Assembly: GCF_021284745.1 (NCBI RefSeq)
Contig: NZ_CP089925.1
Coordinates: forward strand, 2,975,001 to 3,039,000
Length of the DNA: 64,000 nt
From: Lysobacter sp. KIS68-7
GTDB lineage: Bacteria; Pseudomonadota; Gammaproteobacteria; Xanthomonadales; Xanthomonadaceae
Direction of reading: 5' to 3'
This document shows, piece after piece, positions 52,345 to 60,816 of this stretch; position 1 is the first letter of the stretch, and each line of letters begins with the position of its first letter. The position numbers were made by a program, and so were the translations under genes. The notes below the pieces were generated by a model. The model worked only from the letters and a program-made list of their open reading frames with translations. It did not search any database and was not told where the DNA came from.

Positions 52345-53466
52345 TCAGGTCCTGAGGAAGGCGGGCAGCGGAAGGTCGCTGCGGTGGTTGGGGTCGCGCA
52401 CGTAGGGAAAGCGGAGGCTTGCGGGTTTGGTCGGTGCGTCGACGCCATCGCCGAAGCGCGGTCCACGTCGCGCGTTCACCATCCAGGTGAGCAGCTCGTC
52501 GAGGATGTCGTCGTCGAGCCAGCGCCCGCCTGCCGTGGCGTGGGGCCTTTGTTCGGCGAAGGCGCGTTCGATCTCGAGGAAGCCACCCGGTGCGAAGGGC
52601 TTCGCAAGGTCGAGGACGAGGAAGTCGTCCATGAGGACGTCGCGCAGCGGATGTCGTCCGTTCGCATCGAGCGGCCACGCGCATGCGTCATCGAGGCGAT
52701 CGAAGAACGCCAGGTTCGCGTCCATGCGCGACTCGTACAACGGTCGGTACACCGGCGAGAGCGCGAACGTGTCTTCGCGGTTGTAGATGTCGCGCAGCTC
52801 GATGCCGAAGGTGCGCGGATCGCGCGTCGGGTTCGCCATCACGACGTTCTTGATTTCCGGGCGCCCGACGCGTTCGATGCGCATCGGCTTGCCGCTTCGC
52901 GTGACCGCGGTCTCGGCGACGGCGGAAACGAGCGAGGCGCCGCCGAACAGATCGCGGATGGGCGCGTAAGGCAGCTCGATCGCGATCACGAGGACGTCGC
53001 GCAGTTCGACCGTGTTCGTGGCGGTGTCGAACGAGAGTTTTCCGGACATGTCCGTGCGCAGCGCAGCTTCGACGTCCATGAAGAACGGATCGCTTGCGAG
53101 GCCTGCGAAGACGCGGATGCCGTCCTGCTCGGTCGCCGTACCGACCGCGAAATCCACGCGTCGCCCGCACGACGTGGCCAGTCGGGCGGATTGCGCGGAG
53201 CCTCCTTGCTGCAGGTCGCTGAACGTCACGTCGATCGCGTACTCGACGGCGCCGGCCACGAGGCGGCCATCGGACGGCTCGAGCGGCCGCAGCCGGAATC
53301 GATGCGCGATGATGTCGCTGAAGCAGGCCTGCGCCGTCGCCATGGGAAACACATCCATGACCAGCACGAGGTTGCCAGCACGTTCCGGACTGGGGAACGC
53401 GTAGAAGTCGGTGATATCCACTGCGGGATCGCCCATCACCATGGGCCCACTGAAATGGTCGGACAT
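52345..53466 (-). CDS. DUF4331 family protein
   Basis: A 373-aa protein. Starts MSDHFSGPMVMGDPAVDITD, the family signature DHxDGP...DPxADITDxYAF. Beta-rich body (FRLRPLEPSDGRL, GIRVFAGLASDPFFMDVEAA). No signal peptide is visible here, though many family members are exported. Function unknown; the conserved acidic start suggests calcium or metal binding. AAGGA precedes the ATG by 8 bases. Confidence 0.85.
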   Translation of the reverse strand: MSDHFSGPMVMGDPAVDITDFYAFPSPERAGNLVLVMDVFPMATAQACFSDIIAHRFRLRPLEPSDGRLVAGAVEYAIDVTFSDLQQGGSAQSARLATSCGRRVDFAVGTATEQDGIRVFAGLASDPFFMDVEAALRTDMSGKLSFDTATNTVELRDVLVIAIELPYAPIRDLFGGASLVSAVAETAVTRSGKPMRIERVGRPEIKNVVMANPTRDPRTFGIELRDIYNREDTFALSPVYRPLYESRMDANLAFFDRLDDACAWPLDANGRHPLRDVLMDDFLVLDLAKPFAPGGFLEIERAFAEQRPHATAGGRWLDDDILDELLTWMVNARRGPRFGDGVDAPTKPASLRFPYVRDPNHRSDLPLPAFLRT

Positions 53467-53471
53467 GGGCT

Positions 53472-54275
53472 TCAGTTCCTTGCGGCGAGTCGCCCTTCGG
53501 GCGCGCCTGGTTGACGAATCATTCCCGCCAGTTCGCCGCCGTCGGCGATGAACTCGGCGCCCGTCGAGAACGAGGACGCTTCGCTCGCGAGGAAGACGGC
53601 GAGCCTGGCGATTTCCATCGGCTGGCCGATGCGGCCCATCGCGACGTGGCGCAATTCGACCTGGGGGCCGTCTTCGTTGAGCGGCGTGTGCACGATGCCG
53701 GGGTGGATCGAGTTGACGCGGATCCCGTAAGGCGCGAGATCCAGCGCTGCCGCCTTCGTGAGGCCACGGACGCCCCACTTGCTCGCCACGTAGCCGGGCA
53801 TGTTGGCTTCGCCGCGCATGCCCGCCATGGACGAGATGTTGACGATCGAGCCACCGCCGGCAGCCTTGAGCGCGGGCACCGCCGCGCGAATGCCGTTGAA
53901 CGCACCGGTGAGGTTGACGGCGAGGACGTTTTCCCAGTCCACGAAGCTGCACTGGTCGATCGCCCCGTAGCGCGCTATCCCCGCGTTGTTTACGAGCACG
54001 TCCAGCGCGCCCCAGGTTTCCACCGCCGTTGCTACGGCGGCAGCCCAATCGTCCAGGCGGGTCACATCGAGGTGCACGTACGTCGCAGCGCGGCCGATCG
54101 CCGACACGAGCTCTTCGCCATCGCGGTCGAGCACGTCGCCGATGACGACGTTCGCGCCTTCGGCGACCACGGCCTGCGCGATCGCCGCGCCGATGCCGCG
54201 CGCGCCGCCGGTGACCAGGACCACCTTTCCATCGAGGTGATGCATGGCATTGTTCGTGGCTTGCATGGGGGACAT
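53472..54275 (-). CDS. Short-chain dehydrogenase/reductase (hydroxysteroid-dehydrogenase-like)
   Basis: A 267-aa SDR. TGGARGIG (residues about 22-29), NNAGIA, catalytic NISSMAG, YVASK, and an extended substrate loop (HPGIVHTPLNEDGPQVE). The Asp after beta-2 (GDVLDRD) predicts NAD(H). Resembles 3-alpha/20-beta-hydroxysteroid dehydrogenases. Five bases from the DUF4331 gene. Confidence 0.9.
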   Translation of the reverse strand: MSPMQATNNAMHHLDGKVVLVTGGARGIGAAIAQAVVAEGANVVIGDVLDRDGEELVSAIGRAATYVHLDVTRLDDWAAAVATAVETWGALDVLVNNAGIARYGAIDQCSFVDWENVLAVNLTGAFNGIRAAVPALKAAGGGSIVNISSMAGMRGEANMPGYVASKWGVRGLTKAAALDLAPYGIRVNSIHPGIVHTPLNEDGPQVELRHVAMGRIGQPMEIARLAVFLASEASSFSTGAEFIADGGELAGMIRQPGAPEGRLAARN

Positions 54276-54278
54276 GGC

Positions 54279-55697
54279 TCAGAACCTCTGTTCGATGAGG
54301 CCTTGCAGCGCTCGCAGACCGGGCACGAACAGGTACTCGCCGCCCTTGACGTTGACGAAGCTCGGCAGGTCGAAGAGGAAGGGACGCTTGGCGCCCGGCA
54401 CCGACATCTGGGAGCCGTCGCCGTTTTCGGCGTTGATCGGATCCTGTTCGTTGGGATCCAGGCCGATGAACTCGCCGCCCTTCATCCACTCGTACTGCAC
54501 GAACTCGAACTGCCTTTCGATGTCGGCCTGGATGAAGAGCGCAGCGAGGCCGCGATCGATGCCGTCGTCTTCAAGGACGCCGTCCGCAAGATGCGGCCCG
54601 TACTCGACGCCGCGGCGGAGCAAACGATGCCGACGGACGGCTGTCGCGCGCTTCAGCGGCGTCGCGCGCGGATTGGAGCGACGCAAGTGCGAACCGAGCG
54701 GACAACGCAGGCCCTGATCGTCGCCTTCGTAGCTGAAGTTGTTGCGACGATGCGGATCCGCCGCGATTGCGGGGTCATCCTGGTCGGGCGAGAGATCCAG
54801 CGGGCAACCACTCGGCCAGCGGCCCATCATCTTGGCCGCGACGCGCTCCTGATCGTTGGTTGCTTCGGATCCGTAGAGGGACTTCGCGGCCGTCGCCAGG
54901 TAGCGGCGAAAGCCGGCGACGTCCTGCTGCAGCTTGCGGAATACGAGGAACGTCCCGTTGACGCGTAGTTCGAACGGCTCGGGCACGGTCGTGCCTTGCA
55001 TGCCCGCCTCATCCTCGTAACCGAGCAGGAACTCGCCAGGCTTCAATGCACGCCAAGTGCCGTCGTCTTCGAGCACGCCGTCGCCCGGGTAGGACGGGGT
55101 GTCCATGCCTTCGATGGGCGGCTGCGAGATCGGGTCCGCGAATCCGAAGTGTTCGCCTTCCGAGCCGATGCCGCTCTCGTGGGCCAGCGCCATGGTGTCC
55201 TGCACGAATCGGATCTCGATGCCGCCGACGTCGTCCATTTCGGCGCGGATGACCTGCATCGCTTCTTCTCGGCCTGCATCCGAATCGGTGCGGATCCAGC
55301 CCATCGCATGGATGTCGGGACCGCCCATTCCGCCTTCCCAATGTTCCGGGGCGTTGCGTCCGACATCGCCGATGACGCTGGCGCGTCCGCGCATGCCGAC
55401 ACGGAACGCCTCGGGAAAGCTTGCGAGGGAGCGCTGCGAAAGTCCCAGGGTCTTCAGACCCTGGAACGTGAAGCCGATATTGATGGTGTACCGCCTGCCG
55501 TGCTCCTGCTGCCGCGCATTCACGCGCCCCGACAGCCGCCGCAGCCACGCGCGACCCTTTTCGCCATCAGCAAACCTGAAGAAGACGTGGCGGCCGTATC
55601 GCATGAAGATGGGCGCGACGATGTTGTCCTGGATGTCGTGCAGGTTCTGGTGCAAGTCGGCGGAGGTGAGGCTCCGCGTCGCGGTGGAACTGGACAT
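54279..55697 (-). CDS. Dye-decolorizing peroxidase (DyP-type)
   Basis: A 472-aa heme peroxidase. Distal motif GXXDG reads GFADPISQ (the catalytic Asp is kept; the last Gly is Pro), with a proximal heme region CPLGSHLRRSNPR containing the His/Arg. Longer than A- and B-type enzymes, so it resembles the C/D type. No Tat signal, hence cytoplasmic. Oxidises dyes, aromatics or porphyrin-like substrates with peroxide. Second gene of the operon. Confidence 0.9.
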   Translation of the reverse strand: MSSSTATRSLTSADLHQNLHDIQDNIVAPIFMRYGRHVFFRFADGEKGRAWLRRLSGRVNARQQEHGRRYTINIGFTFQGLKTLGLSQRSLASFPEAFRVGMRGRASVIGDVGRNAPEHWEGGMGGPDIHAMGWIRTDSDAGREEAMQVIRAEMDDVGGIEIRFVQDTMALAHESGIGSEGEHFGFADPISQPPIEGMDTPSYPGDGVLEDDGTWRALKPGEFLLGYEDEAGMQGTTVPEPFELRVNGTFLVFRKLQQDVAGFRRYLATAAKSLYGSEATNDQERVAAKMMGRWPSGCPLDLSPDQDDPAIAADPHRRNNFSYEGDDQGLRCPLGSHLRRSNPRATPLKRATAVRRHRLLRRGVEYGPHLADGVLEDDGIDRGLAALFIQADIERQFEFVQYEWMKGGEFIGLDPNEQDPINAENGDGSQMSVPGAKRPFLFDLPSFVNVKGGEYLFVPGLRALQGLIEQRF

Positions 55698-55718
55698 GGT
55701 GGGTTCCTCGCAGCCGCC

Positions 55719-56459
55719 TTACGCGGCGGCTGCCTTGGCGTTGCCTGTCATCTCGACGCGTTCGGCGACATCCTCGTACTGCCATTCATTGGCGACGTTG
55801 GTGTCGATGTTCGCGTCGCTCGCCAAGGCCGGCGAGGGCTCGGCAAGCGCAGCAAGGAAAGCGTTAACCGCATCCTCGACGGCCTCGCCCTTCGCGATGG
55901 CGCGCTGGAACTTCTGCGTCTTTTCGTACCAGTCGGCCGCCTTGTAGATCTGGGCGATGCTGGTTTGCGGCGCAACGTCGTAGCAGGCCAGCGTCTTGAT
56001 CTGGCCACGGGCGATGTATTCCACGACATCGCGCGCGGTCACGCCCGCGCCGCTCGGGCAGCCGACGCATTGCCCCCACACGGCCAGCAGGTTCTCCGTA
56101 CCGTTGAGCACGAAGTCGTCGAAATACTTCTCCAGCGTGCCGTCGAACTGCGAAATGAAGACCAGCGTGTAGCCGTCGAAATCCTGCGTGCGCGTGACAA
56201 ACCAACGCGCTGTACGGATCAGTCCCAGCTTGGTCATCTGCTCCGAGAACGTGGCACCGGGAGGATTGACCCAACCGCCGGGCGCGAGCACCGCAGTCAG
56301 TGCGGCCAGGTCGGCGTCCGGTTTGAGGCGCCACATGCCCGTAAATTCCTTGACGTAGTTCTTGCCGCCCTGGCCCATGACCAGGCCGGAGTAACGCAGG
56401 CCCCACGTGCCCGCAGTGGTGGCCGGTGCGGATTGCGCCGGGCAGGATTTCATCGACAT
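55719..56459 (-). CDS. Operon-leading hypothetical protein, possibly a DyP partner
   Basis: A 246-aa protein with no signal or membrane helix. Landmarks: GLVMGQGGKNYVKEFTG, TRTQDFDGYTLVFISQFDGT, EKYFDDFVLNG and WGQCVGCPSG with two Cys. The FISQFDGTLEKYFDDF type of strand recurs in ferredoxin-like alpha/beta barrels, the fold class of DyP, so a structural link is conceivable but unproven. GGAGA lies 8 bases before ATG 56459. First gene behind triple-repeat promoter 3. Confidence 0.75.
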   Translation of the reverse strand: MSMKSCPAQSAPATTAGTWGLRYSGLVMGQGGKNYVKEFTGMWRLKPDADLAALTAVLAPGGWVNPPGATFSEQMTKLGLIRTARWFVTRTQDFDGYTLVFISQFDGTLEKYFDDFVLNGTENLLAVWGQCVGCPSGAGVTARDVVEYIARGQIKTLACYDVAPQTSIAQIYKAADWYEKTQKFQRAIAKGEAVEDAVNAFLAALAEPSPALASDANIDTNVANEWQYEDVAERVEMTGNAKAAAA

Positions 56460-56529
56460 TGTTTGGATCTCCACGAGAGGGGTTTGGGTCGTTCGACGCC
56501 TGCCTGATCGATCAGTGCAGCGCGTGGGA

Positions 56530-56584
56530 CACAAGTTAGGGGCCGCGGCTCGTGGAGTGGTCAGCGAATGGTCGGCGATCGGTC
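56530..56584 (-). promoter_or_regulatory. Triple-repeat promoter 3 (nine-gene DyP operon)
   Basis: GACC-N7-GACC-N7-GACC (56584 to 56559), 20-bp gap, -10-like TAACTT at 56538-56533. The ATG is 74 bp downstream, a longer leader than at the other sites. Confidence 0.82.
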
Positions 56585-56657
56585 GCAATGCAGTGGCGCT
56601 GGGTGGAATCGAGGGTAGTCCGTCACGACCGGTCGGAGGCGCCGAGATCGGGCGTTG

Positions 56658-56852
56658 TCAGCGTCCGTCGGGCGTGGAATCGGTCGCCAGATCTGCCCTG
56701 ATCAATTCGACGAGTTCGAGCGACGATGTGAAGTCATATTGCTCGCAGGTGAGCAGATTCTCGACGCGGCCACACATCGCATCGGGCGTGGCATCGTTGC
56801 GTACCTTGACGACGTAGGCGCGACGGTTGGGGAATTTCGAATCGGAACTCAT
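56658..56852 (-). CDS. 64-aa protein under triple-repeat control
   Basis: A small soluble protein: MSSDSKFPNRRAYVVKVRND, then AMCGRVENLLTCEQYDFTSS and a LELVELI helix. The pattern (RAYVV.......GRVE..L....Y.F.SL.EL) recurs in many small regulon-type proteins and resembles the 58-aa protein at 38322-38498. It has its own triple-repeat promoter. Confidence 0.7.
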   Translation of the reverse strand: MSSDSKFPNRRAYVVKVRNDATPDAMCGRVENLLTCEQYDFTSSLELVELIRADLATDSTPDGR

Positions 56853-56882
56853 GATGGTTGGATGACCGCGGATTGACTGACG

Positions 56883-56937
56883 GTCATCCTATTTGCGCGC
56901 CATGAGCACGAGGTCGCCGATAGGTCGCGATTCGGTC
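56883..56937 (-). promoter_or_regulatory. Triple-repeat promoter 4 (64-aa protein)
   Basis: GACC-N7-GACC-N7-GACC (56937 to 56912), 20-bp gap, -10-like TAGGAT at 56891-56886 followed by GAC, ATG 34 bp further. Its first repeat touches the stop codon of the regulator gene. Confidence 0.82.
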
Positions 56938-59866
56938 AGGAGTGAGGCAGGCGTCCCGCGAGGAGGGCCCGGGCCCTGGCGACCAAGGGCGTGTCCTGCG
57001 CCTCGACCAAACGTGCGACCAGCGCGGCGAGCGCGTCGATGTCTTCCGCGACCGGGATGCCCTGCTCGACCAAGGTGGTCAATGCCAACAATTCAAGCCA
57101 TGGGGAGGCCTGCACCCGGGCCTCCTTGACCGCGCTGCGGACTGCGGCATCGGCACGGCCCTGGTTGCTCCGGTGGCGGGCAATCGCGGCATCGATCAGA
57201 TGCAACTGCGGCATGCAGATGCGCTCGTCGTGCCGTTCGACCAGGACAAGCGCTTCATCAAGGTTCGCTTGCGCCGCTTCGTAATCCCCGGCCGCTATGA
57301 GCGCTTCCGCGGCATAGGTCAGCGTTTCCGTGGTCCCCGACAACATTCCGAGCGCGACGTTCTCGTCGCAAGCCTCACGGATGCGGCGATAACCTTCGCG
57401 CGGCTGACCGAGGCGCGATTCGGCCCAGCCTTGGAAGAACCGACCGGCCAGGCGCCCTTGGGCCAAGGCGTACTCCTCCACCAGTGCCAGCATTTCCGCC
57501 GCGAGAGACGCCACGCGCTCGGCATTGCCGAGACGCACCTCGACCAGTGCGTCCAACCAGATTGCCACCATCACCGCCATCGGCTGCCCGAGACTCCGGG
57601 CGCGCGCATGCGCCGCGTCCAGGTGGGCGCGGGCTTGTTGCACGAGGCCCAGGTGCACCAAGGGGACACTGAGCATTGCACGCGCCGTCACCTGGGGGTC
57701 GGCGATGAAACCCAGGAGCCGCGTCTCCGAGGCCTCTTCCAGCGAGGCCACTGCCGGCAGGATGCGTTCGAGCGCGCGGCGAGCCGCCTCGTGTCGTCCC
57801 TGGGCCATGTGCGCCTGGCCCTGCACCGTTCCCGCAGCGACGATCAACAACGCGTCGTCGGTGGCTTCACCGAGGGCTTCGGCCCGAGCGGCCGTCAACA
57901 AGGCTTCGTCGTACTCCGCACGCAGGTTGAGCAGGAAGCCGAATCCATGCAGCAACAGGCCGCGCATCGGGTGGTCGGGGGTTTCGCCAAGGCGTGCTGC
58001 AGCGCGAGCGAATGCATCTCGCGAAACCTGGCCCGCACCAAGGGCCTGGAAGGCCGCGATGCCTCGCAGCGTCCCCAGCGTCAGCTCATGTGCGGCACGC
58101 GCCGGCCCCGCTTCCACTTGATCGATCAACACGAGCGCGCGTTCGCTGAGCGCCAGGCACTCGCCGGGACGCAGGTGTTGCAGGGCTGCCTGCGCCGCTT
58201 CCGCGTAATGGCCCAGCGCTGACATCGGCTGGCGTCCCTGGTCGAAATGCGCTGCAAGTGCTGAGGCCGTGACGTCCGCACCCGCGTCGCGTTCGCGCTC
58301 CAGCGCAAGGGCGATCCGCCTGTGCAATTCAACGCGGACAGGTAGCGTCGTTCGGTCCAGGACGGCTTGCCGATACAGCGCGTGCCGGAACGCGTAGTCG
58401 TCGCTTGTCTCCAGCCCCTGTTGCGATTCCGGCGTCGCGACGAGCCAACCTTGCTCGCGCACCAGCGCATCGCAGGTGTCGGACACGTCCAGCACATCGC
58501 GCTCCAGGACCGTGGCCAGAGTCTCGACGCGAAACCGCGTGCCGCACACCGAGGCCGCGCCGAGCAGCGCGCGCCTTCCCGCGTCCAGCCGCCCGAGGTA
58601 GTGGTCGATCAATGCAGACAGGCCTTGCGGCAACGGGATTTCCGAGAGTTCGCCGACAGGAACACCACCCTTGCGAACGCGCGCCGCGACATCGTCCGCT
58701 ATGGAGGCGACGAACAGCGGCACGCCTTCCGTCCGGTCATGGAGCGCACGGACGAACGCTCCGTCTTCTGCCAATGCGGGCGCGCGCGCGGCGAGAAATG
58801 CCGCGGTTTCACGCTCACTGAAGGAATCGAGCACGATTTCCTCGCACAGTCCGGCCAATCGCAGTTCGTGGCGCAACGCGCCGAGTGGGTGGTCCATCGC
58901 GATCACTTCGGTGAGGCGGAACGTCGCGAGCCACATGAAGCGCGCCGAGCCACGGCGGCGCGCAACGTAGTCGATGAGCTGCGTTGTCGCGCGGTCCGCC
59001 CAGTGCAGGTCTTCGGTGACCAGCAGCAGCGGGCGATGCTCCGTATAGCGGTCGAGGAACTCCCCCAGTTCCCGCAACATGCGCTCGGGATGGACGCCAA
59101 CGAGTTCGCGCTGCAACGCTTCGCGCACCTCCGCCGTGGTGAGCCAAGGGAGTTGCAGGAGCCAGGTCGGCGCAATGTCGCGCAGCATCGGGACAACGGC
59201 GTCGTCGCGACGACCGAGTTCGGACAGCGCTTCCAGCACGGCGTGGTAAGGCTCGCCGGCGCCGAAACTCTGCACGCAACTGCCACGCGCGCAGGAGACT
59301 TCATCGAAGCCCGCGATGAAATGTTCGACCAGCGTGGTCTTGCCGATCCCGGGCTCACCGGCGACCCACGCCAGCGTGCGCCGGCCCGTGTTGGCTCGCT
59401 CCCAGGCACGCTCCAATGCGGACAACTCGGCATCGCGCCCCACGAACCCGCTGCCTTTCGCACCGTCGACATCGTGGCCAGTCCGATGCTCGCCCGCGAC
59501 GGCAAGTTCGCCAGGCGCGGCGGGCTGCATCACGACCGGCCGTCCCACGAACCGATATCCGCGACGCGGGACGGTTTCGATGAATCGGGGTTGGCGCGGA
59601 TCGTCCTCGAGCGCGTTGCGGATGTCGCTGATCGCGCCCTTTAATACGGAGTCACTGACGAAACGGTGTCCCCAGACAACGTCGAGCAACGCATGCTTGG
59701 TCAGCATCGCGCCGGGCTGTCGGGCGAGCGCGCACAGGAGCTCGAACGGCGTCGGGGCAAGCGCGACCGGGCTGCCTGCGCGCAGCAGCCGAGCGTTCCC
59801 TTGGTCCAGTTCGAACTCGCCGAACCGGACATGCAGGGGATCCGGGGCTGCGTTCACAGCCACCAC
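56936..59866 (-). CDS. OmpR-type wHTH / AAA ATPase transcriptional regulator (AfsR/MalT-like), probable activator of the triple-repeat regulon
   Basis: About 976 aa. Residues about 10-105 are an OmpR/PhoB winged helix (FGEFELDQGNARLLRAG, then PFELLCALARQPGAMLTKHA and RRGYRFVG). Residues about 145-350 are a STAND/MalT-like ATPase, with Walker A GEPGIGKTT near residue 180. The rest (about 400-960) is helical TPR-like. Start is taken as GTG 59866 because GGAG precedes it; GTG 59857 is also possible, and no in-frame ATG lies nearby. SARP/AfsR proteins with an N-terminal OmpR domain bind 11-bp direct repeats just upstream of the -10 box, exactly the site type found at six promoters around this gene. 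Confidence 0.85.
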   Translation of the reverse strand: MVAVNAAPDPLHVRFGEFELDQGNARLLRAGSPVALAPTPFELLCALARQPGAMLTKHALLDVVWGHRFVSDSVLKGAISDIRNALEDDPRQPRFIETVPRRGYRFVGRPVVMQPAAPGELAVAGEHRTGHDVDGAKGSGFVGRDAELSALERAWERANTGRRTLAWVAGEPGIGKTTLVEHFIAGFDEVSCARGSCVQSFGAGEPYHAVLEALSELGRRDDAVVPMLRDIAPTWLLQLPWLTTAEVREALQRELVGVHPERMLRELGEFLDRYTEHRPLLLVTEDLHWADRATTQLIDYVARRRGSARFMWLATFRLTEVIAMDHPLGALRHELRLAGLCEEIVLDSFSERETAAFLAARAPALAEDGAFVRALHDRTEGVPLFVASIADDVAARVRKGGVPVGELSEIPLPQGLSALIDHYLGRLDAGRRALLGAASVCGTRFRVETLATVLERDVLDVSDTCDALVREQGWLVATPESQQGLETSDDYAFRHALYRQAVLDRTTLPVRVELHRRIALALERERDAGADVTASALAAHFDQGRQPMSALGHYAEAAQAALQHLRPGECLALSERALVLIDQVEAGPARAAHELTLGTLRGIAAFQALGAGQVSRDAFARAAARLGETPDHPMRGLLLHGFGFLLNLRAEYDEALLTAARAEALGEATDDALLIVAAGTVQGQAHMAQGRHEAARRALERILPAVASLEEASETRLLGFIADPQVTARAMLSVPLVHLGLVQQARAHLDAAHARARSLGQPMAVMVAIWLDALVEVRLGNAERVASLAAEMLALVEEYALAQGRLAGRFFQGWAESRLGQPREGYRRIREACDENVALGMLSGTTETLTYAAEALIAAGDYEAAQANLDEALVLVERHDERICMPQLHLIDAAIARHRSNQGRADAAVRSAVKEARVQASPWLELLALTTLVEQGIPVAEDIDALAALVARLVEAQDTPLVARARALLAGRLPHS

Positions 59867-59950
59867 CGACGCTCCAATTGATCGCAGATGCCCATTGTCG
59901 CCCTTGTGCAATGTCGAAGAAACCAGCGCCCTGGCCCAGTGCCATCTGGC

Positions 59951-60005
59951 GACCGAACGCAGACGGATTCCTGACCGTTCGTCCGCCGGGAGGCCCCAGT
60001 CTGAT
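59951..60005 (+). promoter_or_regulatory. Triple-repeat promoter 5 (MgtC-like gene)
   Basis: GACC-N7-GACG-N7-GACC (59951-59976), 20-bp gap, -10-like CAGTCT at 59997-60002 followed by GA, ATG 33 bp further. One base change in the middle repeat. The only plus-strand site. Confidence 0.72.
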
Positions 60006-60034
60006 TCGCACCGCACCTCGGACGCCGCCCGCCA

Positions 60035-60769
60035 ATGCCATTCGCAACCCAGCATCACTTCTGGAGCCCGGAGATCCTCAGGGCCAACGGCTCCATCGCG
60101 CTCACGCTCCTGGGTGCCCTGGCGCTCGGCATGCTCGTCGGTTATGAACGCTCCTATCGCGGGCGGGCGGCCGGCATGCGCACGTATGGCCTCGTGTGCA
60201 TGGCATCCGCGGCCCTGACCGTCCTCGTCGGGTTCAGGCCGTTGTGGTACGGCGGCGTCTCGGGTCCCCTGAGTGATCCCACGAGCGTGGTCCAGGGCGT
60301 CGTCACCGGCATTGGCTTCCTTTGCGCCGGCGTGATCATCAAGGATGGTTTGAGCGTGCGCGGCCTTGCGACCGCCGCGTCCATCTGGTCGGTCTCTGCA
60401 GTGGGCGTGCTCTTCGGTGCCGGCTTCTACGTGGCGGCCTCGGTCTTCGCCGTGCTGTGCGCGCTCTCGATGTCGCTGTTGCATCAACTGGAACATCGAC
60501 TCCCCGGCCGCACGACCCTGGACCTGCACCTTACGTTTCGAGCCGGGTTCCGACCCAGCCTGGATGAGATCGCCGCCATCGCCCAGGAGCGCGGGTACCG
60601 AATTCTGCGCGACAGCGTCACGATCAAGTTCGCCGACAACCAACCGGTGTGGCGACTGGCGGTGATTGGCCTGAAGCGCTCGCGCGCATTGTCGCCGGCG
60701 CTGCTCGCGGAACAACTGACGAACTTTGAAGGGATGGCGAAATTCAGCATTACGCCAGTGCGCAACTGA
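60035..60769 (+). CDS. MgtC/SapB family membrane protein
   Basis: A 244-aa protein. Four to five helices (residues about 20-145) with the family signatures GMLVGYERSYRGRAAGMRTY and GIGFLCAGVIIKDG, then a cytoplasmic ACT-like domain (about 165-240). MgtC proteins inhibit or adjust ATP synthase and magnesium/phosphate homeostasis and are linked to intracellular survival. It is divergent from the ATPase regulator, with a triple-repeat promoter between the two. Confidence 0.87.
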   Translation: MPFATQHHFWSPEILRANGSIALTLLGALALGMLVGYERSYRGRAAGMRTYGLVCMASAALTVLVGFRPLWYGGVSGPLSDPTSVVQGVVTGIGFLCAGVIIKDGLSVRGLATAASIWSVSAVGVLFGAGFYVAASVFAVLCALSMSLLHQLEHRLPGRTTLDLHLTFRAGFRPSLDEIAAIAQERGYRILRDSVTIKFADNQPVWRLAVIGLKRSRALSPALLAEQLTNFEGMAKFSITPVRN

Positions 60770-60816
60770 TTGCGCACAGGGCATCGTCCCGCCCGGCAGA
60801 AGCCTCGCAAGCGCGA

